From Actinacidiphila rubida (GTDB lineage Bacteria; Actinomycetota; Actinomycetes; Streptomycetales; Streptomycetaceae), in NCBI RefSeq assembly GCF_900110255.1, contig NZ_FODD01000027.1, positions 1-64,000 of the forward strand: DNA of 64,000 nt, in the 5' to 3' direction. The position numbers and the translations under genes are program-made. Under the pieces are notes generated by a model. The model was not told the origin of the DNA. It saw only the letters and a program-made list of their open reading frames with translations, and did no database searches. Each line of letters opens with the position of its first letter. Positions within the stretch are counted from its first letter, which is position 1. Below are positions 1-6,377 of this stretch, in pieces.

Positions 1-276
1 ATCGTGGTCGACGAGGTCGGCTACATCCCTTTCGAGCCCGAGGCCGCGAACCTGTTCTTCCAGTTCATCTCGGGCCGCTACGAACGTGCGTCCGTGATTG
101 TGACCAGCAACAAGCCCTTCGGGCGCTGGGGCGAGGTCTTCGGCGACGACACCGTCGCCGCAGCCATGATCGACCGTCTCGTCCACCACGCAGAAGTGAT
201 CTCCCTCAAGGGCGACAGCTACCGCATGCGCGGCCGCGACCTCGGACGGGTTCCCGCCGCCAACACCGGGGAATGA
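1..276 (+). CDS. istB: IS21-family helper ATPase IstB, C-terminal part (5' truncated by window edge)
   Basis: The reading frame is open from base 1 and gives the C-terminal ~91 residues of an IstB-like AAA+ ATPase, the target-selection helper of IS21-family transposases. Visible family features are the Walker B segment 'VDEVGYIPF', the sensor stretch 'VIVTSNKPFGRWGEVFGDD' and the C-terminal 'AMIDRLVHHAEVISLKGDSYRMRGRDLG'. The Walker A half and the istA transposase lie outside the window. The frame ends with TGA at 274-276, where the family normally stops, so this end looks intact. The element's terminal repeat follows at about 322-347. Confidence 0.9.
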   Translation: MVVDEVGYIPFEPEAANLFFQFISGRYERASVIVTSNKPFGRWGEVFGDDTVAAAMIDRLVHHAEVISLKGDSYRMRGRDLGRVPAANTGE

Positions 277-321
277 CCAACATCAACTGACGCAAGGGGT
301 TCACTTTCACCTGCCGGAAGT

Positions 322-347
322 GGGTCACGATTCAAGCGTCGCCGACA
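322..347 (+). repeat. Probable right terminal inverted repeat of the IS21-type element
   Basis: About 45 bases past the istB stop lies 'gggtcacgattcaagcgtc' followed by 'gccgaca'. Read from outside in, it begins TGTCGGCGACGCTTGAA, which resembles IS21-family ends (5'-TG start). The left end and the target-site duplication cannot be seen, so the exact boundary at base 347 is inferred. Confidence 0.5.
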
Positions 348-1009
348 CCCGCCCCACCGCGGCCCGCCCCGCCCGCACCCATGCCGGGATCCGGGCGTCC
401 GTCGTGCGCCGTGGGGGCTCGCCGTCGGCAGCGTTTCGTGCTGCTCTACAACCAGGCCCGCGCCCTTCCCGTCCGGCCCATGACCGCGAACCGCTCATCG
501 GCCCGGGGTCAGTGCGCCGCGGCCAGTCCACCAATGAGGGCGCCACGATCGTCACCACTCCTGAACCGCAGCTCGCTCGCTGAACATCCCCACTCTGAAA
601 GCCGGAGTGAGCGGGGCGACGAGCGGCACTTGCCGATTTCAGAGATCCCCATCGTCCGGCGGTCCTTCGCCACCGCGTGCCTGGGCTGGCCGCGCCCCGG
701 CCGCGACCCGAGCCCCCGCCCCGGCCGGCTGCCCGCCTACGCCGCTGCCCGCGGCCCGGAGCCGGCCGGTGACCCGGGCGGCCGTCCGGGCCGGGACCTC
801 GCCGTCGGCTGTGGTCCTTCGCGTGTCCTGGCCGTCGCGCCTGTGCCCACACTGCGCGCCGCGTCGGGGCGCGGCTGGTCATACGACGGAGCCGGGTCCG
901 CACGGCAGGCCCGGGCTCCGTGACGTCGTCCCCGCGTGTGCGGGGTAGGAACAGTGGCGCGTTTCCGAAATGATCTGGAAAGCAGGGACGGCAGGCTTTC
1001 GCTGACGCA
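348..1009. other. Gene-free, decayed stretch next to the IS element
   Basis: About 660 bases between the IS end and the discoidin relic contain no open frame with recognisable protein similarity, ribosome-binding site or consistent codon bias. The frames that are open are arginine/proline-rich translations typical of non-coding high-GC DNA. The only structured element is the hairpin/CRISPR-like repeat at 925-952. Confidence 0.5.
925..952. repeat. Single CRISPR-repeat-like hairpin (type I-E style), not an array
   Basis: The sequence 'gtcgtccccgcgtgtgcggg' followed by 'gtaggaac' matches the pattern of actinobacterial type I-E CRISPR repeats: 5' GTCGTC, a CCCCGC-GTGT-GCGGGG hairpin, then a GGAAC-like end. 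Only one copy is present. No spaced second copy and no cas gene lie in the window. It may be a solitary relic or simply a hairpin such as a terminator. Confidence 0.3.
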
Positions 1010-1216
1010 GGCTGGCTGGAGGCCCGCACCTAGACGCTGTCCCTGCAGGCCGGCGCCGACGGCTCCACCTTCGCCACCGTGAAGTCCGCAGCTGCCTAGG
1101 CTTTCGACCCGGCGGCGGACAACACCGTCACCGTCACCTTGCCCGCCACCGTCCGGCGCTGGTTCCGGCTGACGGTCACGGTCAGCAGCGGCTGGCGGCC
1201 GGTCAGCGCTCTCGGA
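1010..1216 (+). pseudogene. Remnant of a discoidin (F5/8 type C) carbohydrate-binding domain, two nonsense codons
   Basis: Read in the frame of base 1010, the sequence gives GWLEART-stop-TLSLQAGADG, then STFATVKSAAA-stop-AFDPAADNTV, then TVTLPATVRRWFRLTVT. This is the C-terminal half of the discoidin/F5-8C sandwich found at the ends of secreted Streptomyces glycosidases (pattern WEARTQTLSVQGS...FRLTFTANTGW). Stops are TAG at 1031-1033 (expected Gln, CAG to TAG) and TAG at 1097-1099 (expected Tyr). The N-terminal part and the catalytic domain are absent. The family call rests on recalled motifs. Confidence 0.6.
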
Positions 1217-1344
1217 GTTTCGAGGTCCGGAGTTCGTAGTACCAGACCCGGCTGCGCGCGGGGCGGTGCGTGCGCGCGGCGCGGCCCCGGGCAATCATGC
1301 TGGTGATGGAAAAGCGTCCCGCCGTACGTCGTGGAGGATGACCC

Positions 1345-1764
1345 GTGTCGAAGCCGCCCTTGCCCGAAGCCGCCGTCGCCATGCTGGAGAAAGCCAACCC
1401 CGCCGTCATGTCGACGCTGCGCCGGGACGGCCAGCCGGTGACCGCGGCCACCTGGTACCTGTGGGACGACGGGCGTGTGCTCATCAACATGGACGAGGGG
1501 CGTGTCCGGCTCCAGCATCTGCGCAACGACCCCAGGGTCTCGCTCACGGTGCTCGACGAGGGCGGCTGGTACACCCATGTGACCATCATCGGCCGCGTCG
1601 TCGACCTGCAGGAGGACACCGACCTGTCCGGCATCGACCGTCTGTCCCGCCAGTACCTGGGCAAGGACTACGGGCAGCGCGACCGGCGCCGCTACAGCGC
1701 GTGGATCGAGATCGACCGCTGGCACGGATGGGGTGCGCTGAAGGACAACGAGCAGCCCGGCTGA
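1345..1764 (+). CDS. PPOX-class F420/flavin-dependent oxidoreductase
   Basis: 139 residues, the usual size for single-domain split-barrel proteins of the pyridoxamine-phosphate-oxidase superfamily (Rv1155-like, many F420H2-dependent). The order is helix 'LPEAAVAMLEKANPAVMSTLRRDGQPVTA', strand 'TWYLWDDGRVLINMDEGRVRLQHLRNDPRVSLTVLD', then 'GRVVDL' and the C-terminal 'RYSAWIEIDRWHGWG'. The start is GTG 1345, with ggagga at 1333-1338 at good spacing. It should be cytosolic and bind F420 or FMN; the substrate cannot be told. It is the only intact gene in a decayed stretch and has no operon partner. Confidence 0.85.
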   Translation: MSKPPLPEAAVAMLEKANPAVMSTLRRDGQPVTAATWYLWDDGRVLINMDEGRVRLQHLRNDPRVSLTVLDEGGWYTHVTIIGRVVDLQEDTDLSGIDRLSRQYLGKDYGQRDRRRYSAWIEIDRWHGWGALKDNEQPG

Positions 1765-1829
1765 CGAGCCCTGCTTGCCGATGCCCGCGTCGGGAGCAGG
1801 CCGATCCCGCCGACCTTTGCCGCACTACC

Positions 1830-1996
1830 TTGAACCGCTGATCCACCAGATCGACACACTCATGCAGACCCGGCACCGGCAGACCGGACCGCTCACGCAT
1901 CACAGCAGTGGCCTGCACGTTCCGCCCTGCCGAAACGAGGCCGTCCACCTCCGCCTGCACCTGGACGGAGAGCCGGTCCCACAGAGCATTCTCCAC
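1830..1996 (-). pseudogene. Possible relic of a small L7/L12-C-terminal-like protein
   Basis: The minus-strand frame from GTG 1996 reads 'VENALWDRLSVQVQAEVDGL', then 'VSAGRNVQATAVMRERSGLP', then 'VPGLHECVDLVDQRF'. The pattern EVDxLVxxGRxxQAxxVMRERSGL resembles the helix-loop of the ribosomal L7/L12 C-terminal domain, which occurs in small actinobacterial proteins. No proper stop follows: the frame runs on into sequence antisense to the reductase gene. It is also continuous with the truncated LysR frame upstream, so this is probably debris joined by a deletion. The family assignment is tentative. Confidence 0.3.
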
Positions 1997-2062
1997 ACCC
2001 CGCGTTGAACCCCTTAGGCCGACTTGGCAAGCACCATGAGCCACCGCCTCACCGAACAACCC

Positions 2063-2413
2063 TGGCGGGACAAAGCGCGACAACGTCTGCGGCGGCAGCC
2101 GGACCCCGGCGGACGCGAAGAACCCGATGCGCAAGTGGCCCGAGTCGGCCCGGGCCTGGGCCAGCAGGTCCTTCTCGGCGGCGTCCAGCAGCGCCAGCAC
2201 CTCCTGTCCGCGCAGCGACAGCCGCCGTCCCGCCGTCGTCAGGCGCAGGCTCTGTACGCCCCGTTCGACCAGGCCGACCCCTACCTCCTTCTCCAGCTGG
2301 GCAAGCTGGTGGGAGACAGCGGAGGGTGACAAGCCGAACTCGCGTGCCGCCCCCGCGATGCTCCCGGCATGGTCGATCGCGGTCAGGACGCGCAGGCGGT
2401 ACGTGTTGAGCAT
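2063..2413 (-). pseudogene. LysR-family regulator, truncated after the DNA-binding domain
   Basis: From ATG 2413 the protein starts 'MLNTYRLRVLTAIDHAGSIA' and shows a complete LysR winged helix-turn-helix (residues ~1-60, 'GAAREFGLSPSAVSHQLAQL') and linker helix. It then reaches the start of the effector domain ('SGHLRIGFFASAGVRL', ~92-106). After about residue 115 the LysR similarity stops, whereas the family needs ~290-310 residues. The open frame continues into an unrelated segment (see 1830-1996), so the effector domain was lost, probably by deletion. Bases 2414-2682 upstream hold nothing recognisable. Confidence 0.7.
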
Positions 2414-2682
2414 GCGGCCACCATAATGTCCCGGCTCGCGCACGTCAGGGGGTGAATTCGGGCAGCGTTGACGGAGTTCTCCCAGGTCACGACGAGGGAT
2501 CCAGCGATGGCGCCGCCGGAGCACCAGCGGCGCCGCACCCGGGACGGCGCCCGCGGTCGGCGCGGTACCTGCGCGGAGCGCCGGCGGGCCCACCGAGAAC
2601 GCTGCGGCATCGCAGGCCGAGGAGGGCCGACGCCTTCGACAAGGACACGAACCAGTGGAGCGGCGTCCGGGCCGGCCGGTCG

Positions 2683-3996
2683 CTACGAGTGCCCCTCAGC
2701 CAGTGGTGGTCCTCCGGACTCCGGAGTCCGCGAATGGCCCTCGACCTTCCGGCGACCGCCGCTCCGCTCGGGCACGTGGTGGTAGAGCCTCCAAAGAGCC
2801 AGGTCGTAGGTGATCTTCATGATCCCGCCGATCAGGAGGGGCCAGCCGGCGTGCGAGACGGTGAGCAGGGCGCCGGCGGCAATCGGGGTGGCGGCGGCCG
2901 CCAGGGCCCGTGGAACATTGGTCACTCCGGCTGCTGCCATTCGCTCGCCGGGTGGCACGAGCGCCATGACCAAGGACTGGCGGGCAGGCACATCCATGGA
3001 CGAGCACGCGGCGCGCCCGAGCAGCAGACTCACGGCCAGCCAGGCACTCGGAGCGAGGGCGGCCAGGGTCAACATGACGTCGGCCGGCAGGTGCGTCCAG
3101 ACCATCGTCTTGACCAGGCCGAGGCGCTGAGCCAGGGGCCCCGCCGCGAGGAGCGAGGTGGCCGCCAGGATGCTGGCGGCGAAGAAGACGACGGCCAGCG
3201 GGGTCGGGCCCAGCCCGAAGCGGAGATGAAGCCACAGCACGAGCAGGGACTGGATGGCGAAGCCCCCTCCGGCCGCATCGAGACTGAAGAGTGCAGCCAG
3301 TTCCACGACTGTGCGACGCGACTCGCGCAGTGGTCGGCGTTGCCGGCGGGCGGGCGAGCGGTCATCCTGCGGCAGGCGCTGATAGGCGTGGCAAAGGCCC
3401 ACAGCGATGGTGGCGTAGAGGAGGAAGCCACCTCGCTCCGCTGTCAGCACGCCGATATGGAGCACGTCGCTGGCGGGACCTGGCAGGGCTGAGGCGAGGA
3501 CTCCCAGGGCGGCGCCGAGCGTGCCGGCGAGCGTGTAGTGCCCGTAGACACGTGGACGGGTCGTGTCACTGATGCGCTCGGCCACGTAGGCCTGCTCGAT
3601 GGGGAGGAACACACTCACGTCCCCCGACGTCGGATTGAGTGTTCCGACGACCGCGACCGCAAGGAGCAGTCCGAAGGCGCTGGCGAGCGCGAAACCGACC
3701 CCGGTGGCGGCCATCAGTGCGGCGGCGGCCAGAAGGAGATGGCGGAACTGTCGGCGACCGGCTCCAAGGCCCACGCCGAGCGTCAGTGCGGCGGATCCGA
3801 TGAGGGTCCCGGTCACCACGGCGCCGATCTGCAGCGGGGACAAGCCGAGGGCGCTCAAGTACTGGGCCATGAGGATGCTGACAAATCCGTCAGCGAACCC
3901 CCGTAGGAAGCGTGTCCGCAGAACGACGGCGACCCCAGGATCGCGGTCCGCCGAGAGCCTGCGGCCCGAGGCCCCGGGGCGGAGGTTGCTCGCCAT
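2683..3996 (-). CDS. MFS transporter
   Basis: 437 residues with about 12 hydrophobic segments in two halves separated by a basic loop near residue 225 ('SPARRQRRPLRESRR'), as in major facilitator proteins. An N-terminal soluble stretch (~1-27) precedes the first segment 'FLRGFADGFVSILMAQYLSA'. 'MDVPARQSLVMALVPPGERM' between segments 9 and 10 is a typical MFS loop. The start is ATG 3996; no strong Shine-Dalgarno site is visible. It is divergently transcribed from an RpiR-type regulator across a 76-base region with palindromes, so repression by that regulator is likely. The substrate is unknown; RpiR partners suggest a sugar-related compound. Confidence 0.85.
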   Translation of the reverse strand: MASNLRPGASGRRLSADRDPGVAVVLRTRFLRGFADGFVSILMAQYLSALGLSPLQIGAVVTGTLIGSAALTLGVGLGAGRRQFRHLLLAAAALMAATGVGFALASAFGLLLAVAVVGTLNPTSGDVSVFLPIEQAYVAERISDTTRPRVYGHYTLAGTLGAALGVLASALPGPASDVLHIGVLTAERGGFLLYATIAVGLCHAYQRLPQDDRSPARRQRRPLRESRRTVVELAALFSLDAAGGGFAIQSLLVLWLHLRFGLGPTPLAVVFFAASILAATSLLAAGPLAQRLGLVKTMVWTHLPADVMLTLAALAPSAWLAVSLLLGRAACSSMDVPARQSLVMALVPPGERMAAAGVTNVPRALAAAATPIAAGALLTVSHAGWPLLIGGIMKITYDLALWRLYHHVPERSGGRRKVEGHSRTPESGGPPLAEGHS

Positions 3997-4007
3997 CCGG
4001 CCAGACT

Positions 4008-4046
4008 AGCGAAATTCATTCCATGAGTTCGCTATATTGGCGAACT
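4008..4046. promoter_or_regulatory. Operator between the MFS and RpiR genes (three half-sites)
   Basis: A perfect inverted repeat AGTTCGC (4026-4032), TATATTG spacer, GCGAACT (4040-4046) sits midway between the divergent starts at 3996 and 4073. A further half-site AGCGAA (4008-4013) pairs with TTCGCT (4028-4033). Three GCGAA-type half-sites in 39 bases would let one dimer-of-dimers cover both promoters. TATATT at 4033-4038 could be the -10 of the rightward gene. Confidence 0.65.
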
Positions 4047-4072
4047 GTGTTCCTTACGACTGAGCTGCCTGG

Positions 4073-4948
4073 ATGAGCCCGGCCCACGCCCCGACCGGGG
4101 GGCAGGTGGCGACCCGTCTCCGAGCTGCGACCGGGGCGATGCGTGACAGCGAACGCCGCGTCGTCGACGTGATCCTGGGGCAACCCGACGTCGTGGCCGA
4201 CGCGTCGGTGTCAGAGGTGGCGGCGCTGGCCCGAACCGCCACGTCGACGGTGGTGCGGGCTTGCCAGACCGCCGGATTCAGCGGGTTCCACGAGCTGAAA
4301 CTCAGCCTGCTCACCGACCTGGCGCGGCGGCGGCCCGACCCCGCCGGCCAGACACGTGAGCTGGGTGCCGGCTCGACTCCAGAAGAAGCACTTCGCCTCG
4401 TCTTCCGCCTCAGCGCCGAGACCCTCGACACCGCCGCGGCCACGATCGACGCGCCTGCTTTCGCCGAGCTGGTGGCCCGGCTGGCCGCTGCCCGGCGCGT
4501 TCTGGTCGTGGGACTGGGAACGTCGATGAGCCCCGCTCAAGACGCCGCGTACCGCCTTCAACTGCTCGGACTCATCGTCAGCGCCCCGACCGACAGCCAC
4601 GGCTTGGAGATCCAGGCGCGTCAGCTCGACGCCTCCGATGTCTGCCTGCTCATCAGCCATTCCGGTGCGACCCGGGACTCCCTGCAGGCAGCCCAGGTGG
4701 CCAAGCAGGCGGGGGCATACGTGGCAGTCATCAGCAGCTTCGCCCGCTCGCCGCTGACCGAGGTGGCCGATGCCGTACTCGTGGCGGGGGGACCGAAACA
4801 GGGCTTCCGACTGGAGGCCATGACCAGCCGTCTTTGCCATATCGCTTTGGTCGACGCGATTTTCGTGGCGTTGGCCCTCGCCGATCCGGACCGCTTCTCG
4901 CCGTTCCTGGACCTCGCGTCGGTGGTCACCGCCGGCCGGCTCGTCTGA
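4073..4948 (+). CDS. MurR/RpiR-family transcriptional regulator (HTH + SIS)
   Basis: 291 residues. An N-terminal RpiR helix-turn-helix (~10-85, 'DASVSEVAALARTATSTVVR' and 'AGFSGFHELKLSLLTDLA') is followed by a SIS sugar-phosphate-binding domain (~125-265). The SIS domain contains 'RRVLVVGLGTSMSPAQDAAY' and 'DVCLLISHSGATRDSLQAAQ'. Family members sense phosphosugars and control sugar catabolism or transport. The gene is divergent from the MFS transporter, and the palindromes between them are its likely binding sites. ATG 4073 has no clear Shine-Dalgarno sequence. Confidence 0.9.
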   Translation: MSPAHAPTGGQVATRLRAATGAMRDSERRVVDVILGQPDVVADASVSEVAALARTATSTVVRACQTAGFSGFHELKLSLLTDLARRRPDPAGQTRELGAGSTPEEALRLVFRLSAETLDTAAATIDAPAFAELVARLAAARRVLVVGLGTSMSPAQDAAYRLQLLGLIVSAPTDSHGLEIQARQLDASDVCLLISHSGATRDSLQAAQVAKQAGAYVAVISSFARSPLTEVADAVLVAGGPKQGFRLEAMTSRLCHIALVDAIFVALALADPDRFSPFLDLASVVTAGRLV

Positions 4949-5266
4949 CGGGAACGGCCGTAAGGGATCCGACCGTGGTCGGCCAAGCGTCCGTGACCGA
5001 ACCCGCATGTGAAGGACGGTGCTGCTCGCTGGGATGTGCTTATACCGTGATCAGAGGTTTCTTCCCCGCGGCGAAGGCCACCAGTTGGGCGATGAGTTCG
5101 TGCTCCTCGTCCAGGGAACGGGAAGGCGCGCCTTCTGCGACCTCGCTGACGCGATCATCGCCGTCCGTAGCCTGCTCCGTCGGGCGTGGACGACCCACCG
5201 GTGGACAGTCGGCCCGTACCGACGCCCATGAACGCACACGTATACGCGCGAGCCCCAAAGCAAACA
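4949..5266. other. Intergenic stretch, no convincing gene
   Basis: About 320 bases between the RpiR gene and the MarR operator. A minus-strand frame ending at 5040 reads '...SRSLDEEHELIAQLVAFAAG' and then 'KKPLITV', which looks faintly protein-like. It has no ribosome-binding site, start context or recognised family, so it may be the tail of a lost gene. Nothing else stands out. Confidence 0.3.
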
Positions 5267-5301
5267 GTAGCCATGGCTATAGTAGCCATGTACCGTATAT
5301 T
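5267..5301. promoter_or_regulatory. Operator/promoter of the MarR pair
   Basis: A perfect 12-bp palindrome TAGCCATGGCTA at 5268-5279 is followed 14 bases on by a second half-like copy. AGTAGCCATG occurs at 5267-5276 and again at 5281-5290. A candidate -10 TATAGT (5278-5283) lies inside the repeats and AT-rich TATATT ends at 5301, just before ATG 5304. The layout suggests autoregulation by the downstream MarR protein. Confidence 0.55.
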
Positions 5302-5303
5302 CC

Positions 5304-5783
5304 ATGAGCAAGGCCTTCGAGGGCCCGAGCCCCGGCTTCCTGGTCTGGCGGCTCTCGCTGAAGTGGAGAGTCGCTGTCGACCGCGCGGTCGCACCTCTGG
5401 GCCTCACTCACGCCAAGTACGTACTCCTGGCCTCGCTGTACGGGATGCACCGCTCCGGACTGCGACCAAGTCAGCGTGAACTCGCCGACCGTACCGGCCT
5501 CGAGGCGCTCTACATCTCCAAGCTGGCCCGCACGCTGGAGGTCGAGGGCCTGATCGAACGCCACCGGGACCTGGCCGACACCCGCGCCGTACAGCTGGTG
5601 CTCACCGCCGAGGGGCGGGAGGTCACCGGCCGTGCGATCACCGTCGTCCAGCAGTTGCTCGACCAGCTGATGTCGCCCCTCGGTGGCCGGGGAAGCGAGC
5701 GCTGCGAAATGTTCGTCCAGGAGCTGACCGTCCTGCTCGACGCGCCACTCGACCAGTTCCACCGATCCGAGGAAGAGAGGTAG
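5304..5783 (+). CDS. MarR-family transcriptional regulator
   Basis: 159 residues with the MarR winged helix: 'PSQRELADRTGLEALYISKL' (helices 3-4, ~60-80) and wing 'GLIERHRDLADTRAVQLVLTAEGREV'. The length is normal for the family. ATG 5304 lies directly behind a palindromic operator and has no Shine-Dalgarno site, so a short or absent leader is possible. The second MarR-like gene starts two bases after this stop, so the two are co-transcribed. The ligand is unknown. Confidence 0.9.
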   Translation: MSKAFEGPSPGFLVWRLSLKWRVAVDRAVAPLGLTHAKYVLLASLYGMHRSGLRPSQRELADRTGLEALYISKLARTLEVEGLIERHRDLADTRAVQLVLTAEGREVTGRAITVVQQLLDQLMSPLGGRGSERCEMFVQELTVLLDAPLDQFHRSEEER

Positions 5784-5785
5784 CC

Positions 5786-6220
5786 ATGACCACCACGCCC
5801 ACCCTCAACGGCCAGGTCATCGGCCAGGCCCACTACGCCACCCGCGCCCTGCTGGAGCGCGCGCTGTCCCGCACCGACACGACGTTCAACCAGTCGGTGG
5901 TGCTCAACGCCGTTGCAGGCGGCGTCGGTTCCATCGACGCCCTGGTGAGCCGGATGACCGGCGCGCTCAAGATCGACGAGGCCGCAGCCAGGGCCACCGT
6001 CGCCGAACTGACCGAGAAGCAGCTGGTGGAAGCCCTACCCGGCGACGCCGTGCAGGTCGACCTGACCGAGGCGGGCCGCACCCTTCAGCAGCAGATCCAG
6101 ACTGCCCTCCGCGAGATCACCGAGCGCCTGTACGGCGGCATCCCGGCCGCCGACCTTGAGTCCGCCGGCCGGGCACTCACCCTGATCACCGAACGCGCCA
6201 ACACGGAGCTCGCCAACTAG
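5786..6220 (+). CDS. MarR-like winged-helix protein, second of the pair
   Basis: 144 residues with a MarR-type fold: long N-terminal dimer helix ('YATRALLERALSRTDTTFNQ'), an HTH-like region ('SIDALVSRMTGALKIDEAAARATVAELTEK'), a short wing ('DAVQVDLTEAGRTL') and a C-terminal dimer helix ('AGRALTLITERANTELAN'). It starts at ATG 5786 with aggaagagagg upstream, inside the end of the preceding gene, and is translationally linked to it. The recognition helix is less canonical than in its neighbour, so it may act as a heterodimer partner or ligand-binding regulator. That role is inference. Confidence 0.75.
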   Translation: MTTTPTLNGQVIGQAHYATRALLERALSRTDTTFNQSVVLNAVAGGVGSIDALVSRMTGALKIDEAAARATVAELTEKQLVEALPGDAVQVDLTEAGRTLQQQIQTALREITERLYGGIPAADLESAGRALTLITERANTELAN

Positions 6221-6341
6221 GCTCCGCACAGCGTGACTTGGACGTCATCGGTGGAACCGACTTTCGGGGTGCTGGGTGGGACGACGGGTCGGGTGAGGCA
6301 GTGGGCCGTCGGAGCAGGGCAGACAGGGGAGCTGGGACCGA

Positions 6342-6369
6342 GGGGGGAGCGCCGGGCGGCGCTCCCCCC
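6342..6369. terminator. Bidirectional hairpin terminator
   Basis: A perfect 12-bp stem (GGGGGGAGCGCC / GGCGCTCCCCCC) with a GGGC loop lies between the convergent MarR-like gene (ends 6220) and the GH130 gene (ends 6378). There is no T-tract, as is usual in Streptomyces. Confidence 0.7.
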
Positions 6370-6377
6370 GGGGCGGA

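Noticed and set aside
925..952. CRISPR array
   Set aside because: Only a single repeat-like unit is present, without spacers, leader or cas genes; kept only as a relic candidate.
2452..3492. Plus-strand frame over the MFS gene
   Set aside because: Gly/Gln/Glu/Arg-rich shadow of the minus-strand transporter, which has 12 clear membrane segments.
5040..5258. Minus-strand frame with a protein-like tail in the RpiR-MarR gap
   Set aside because: No start context or recognised family; listed only within the gap description.
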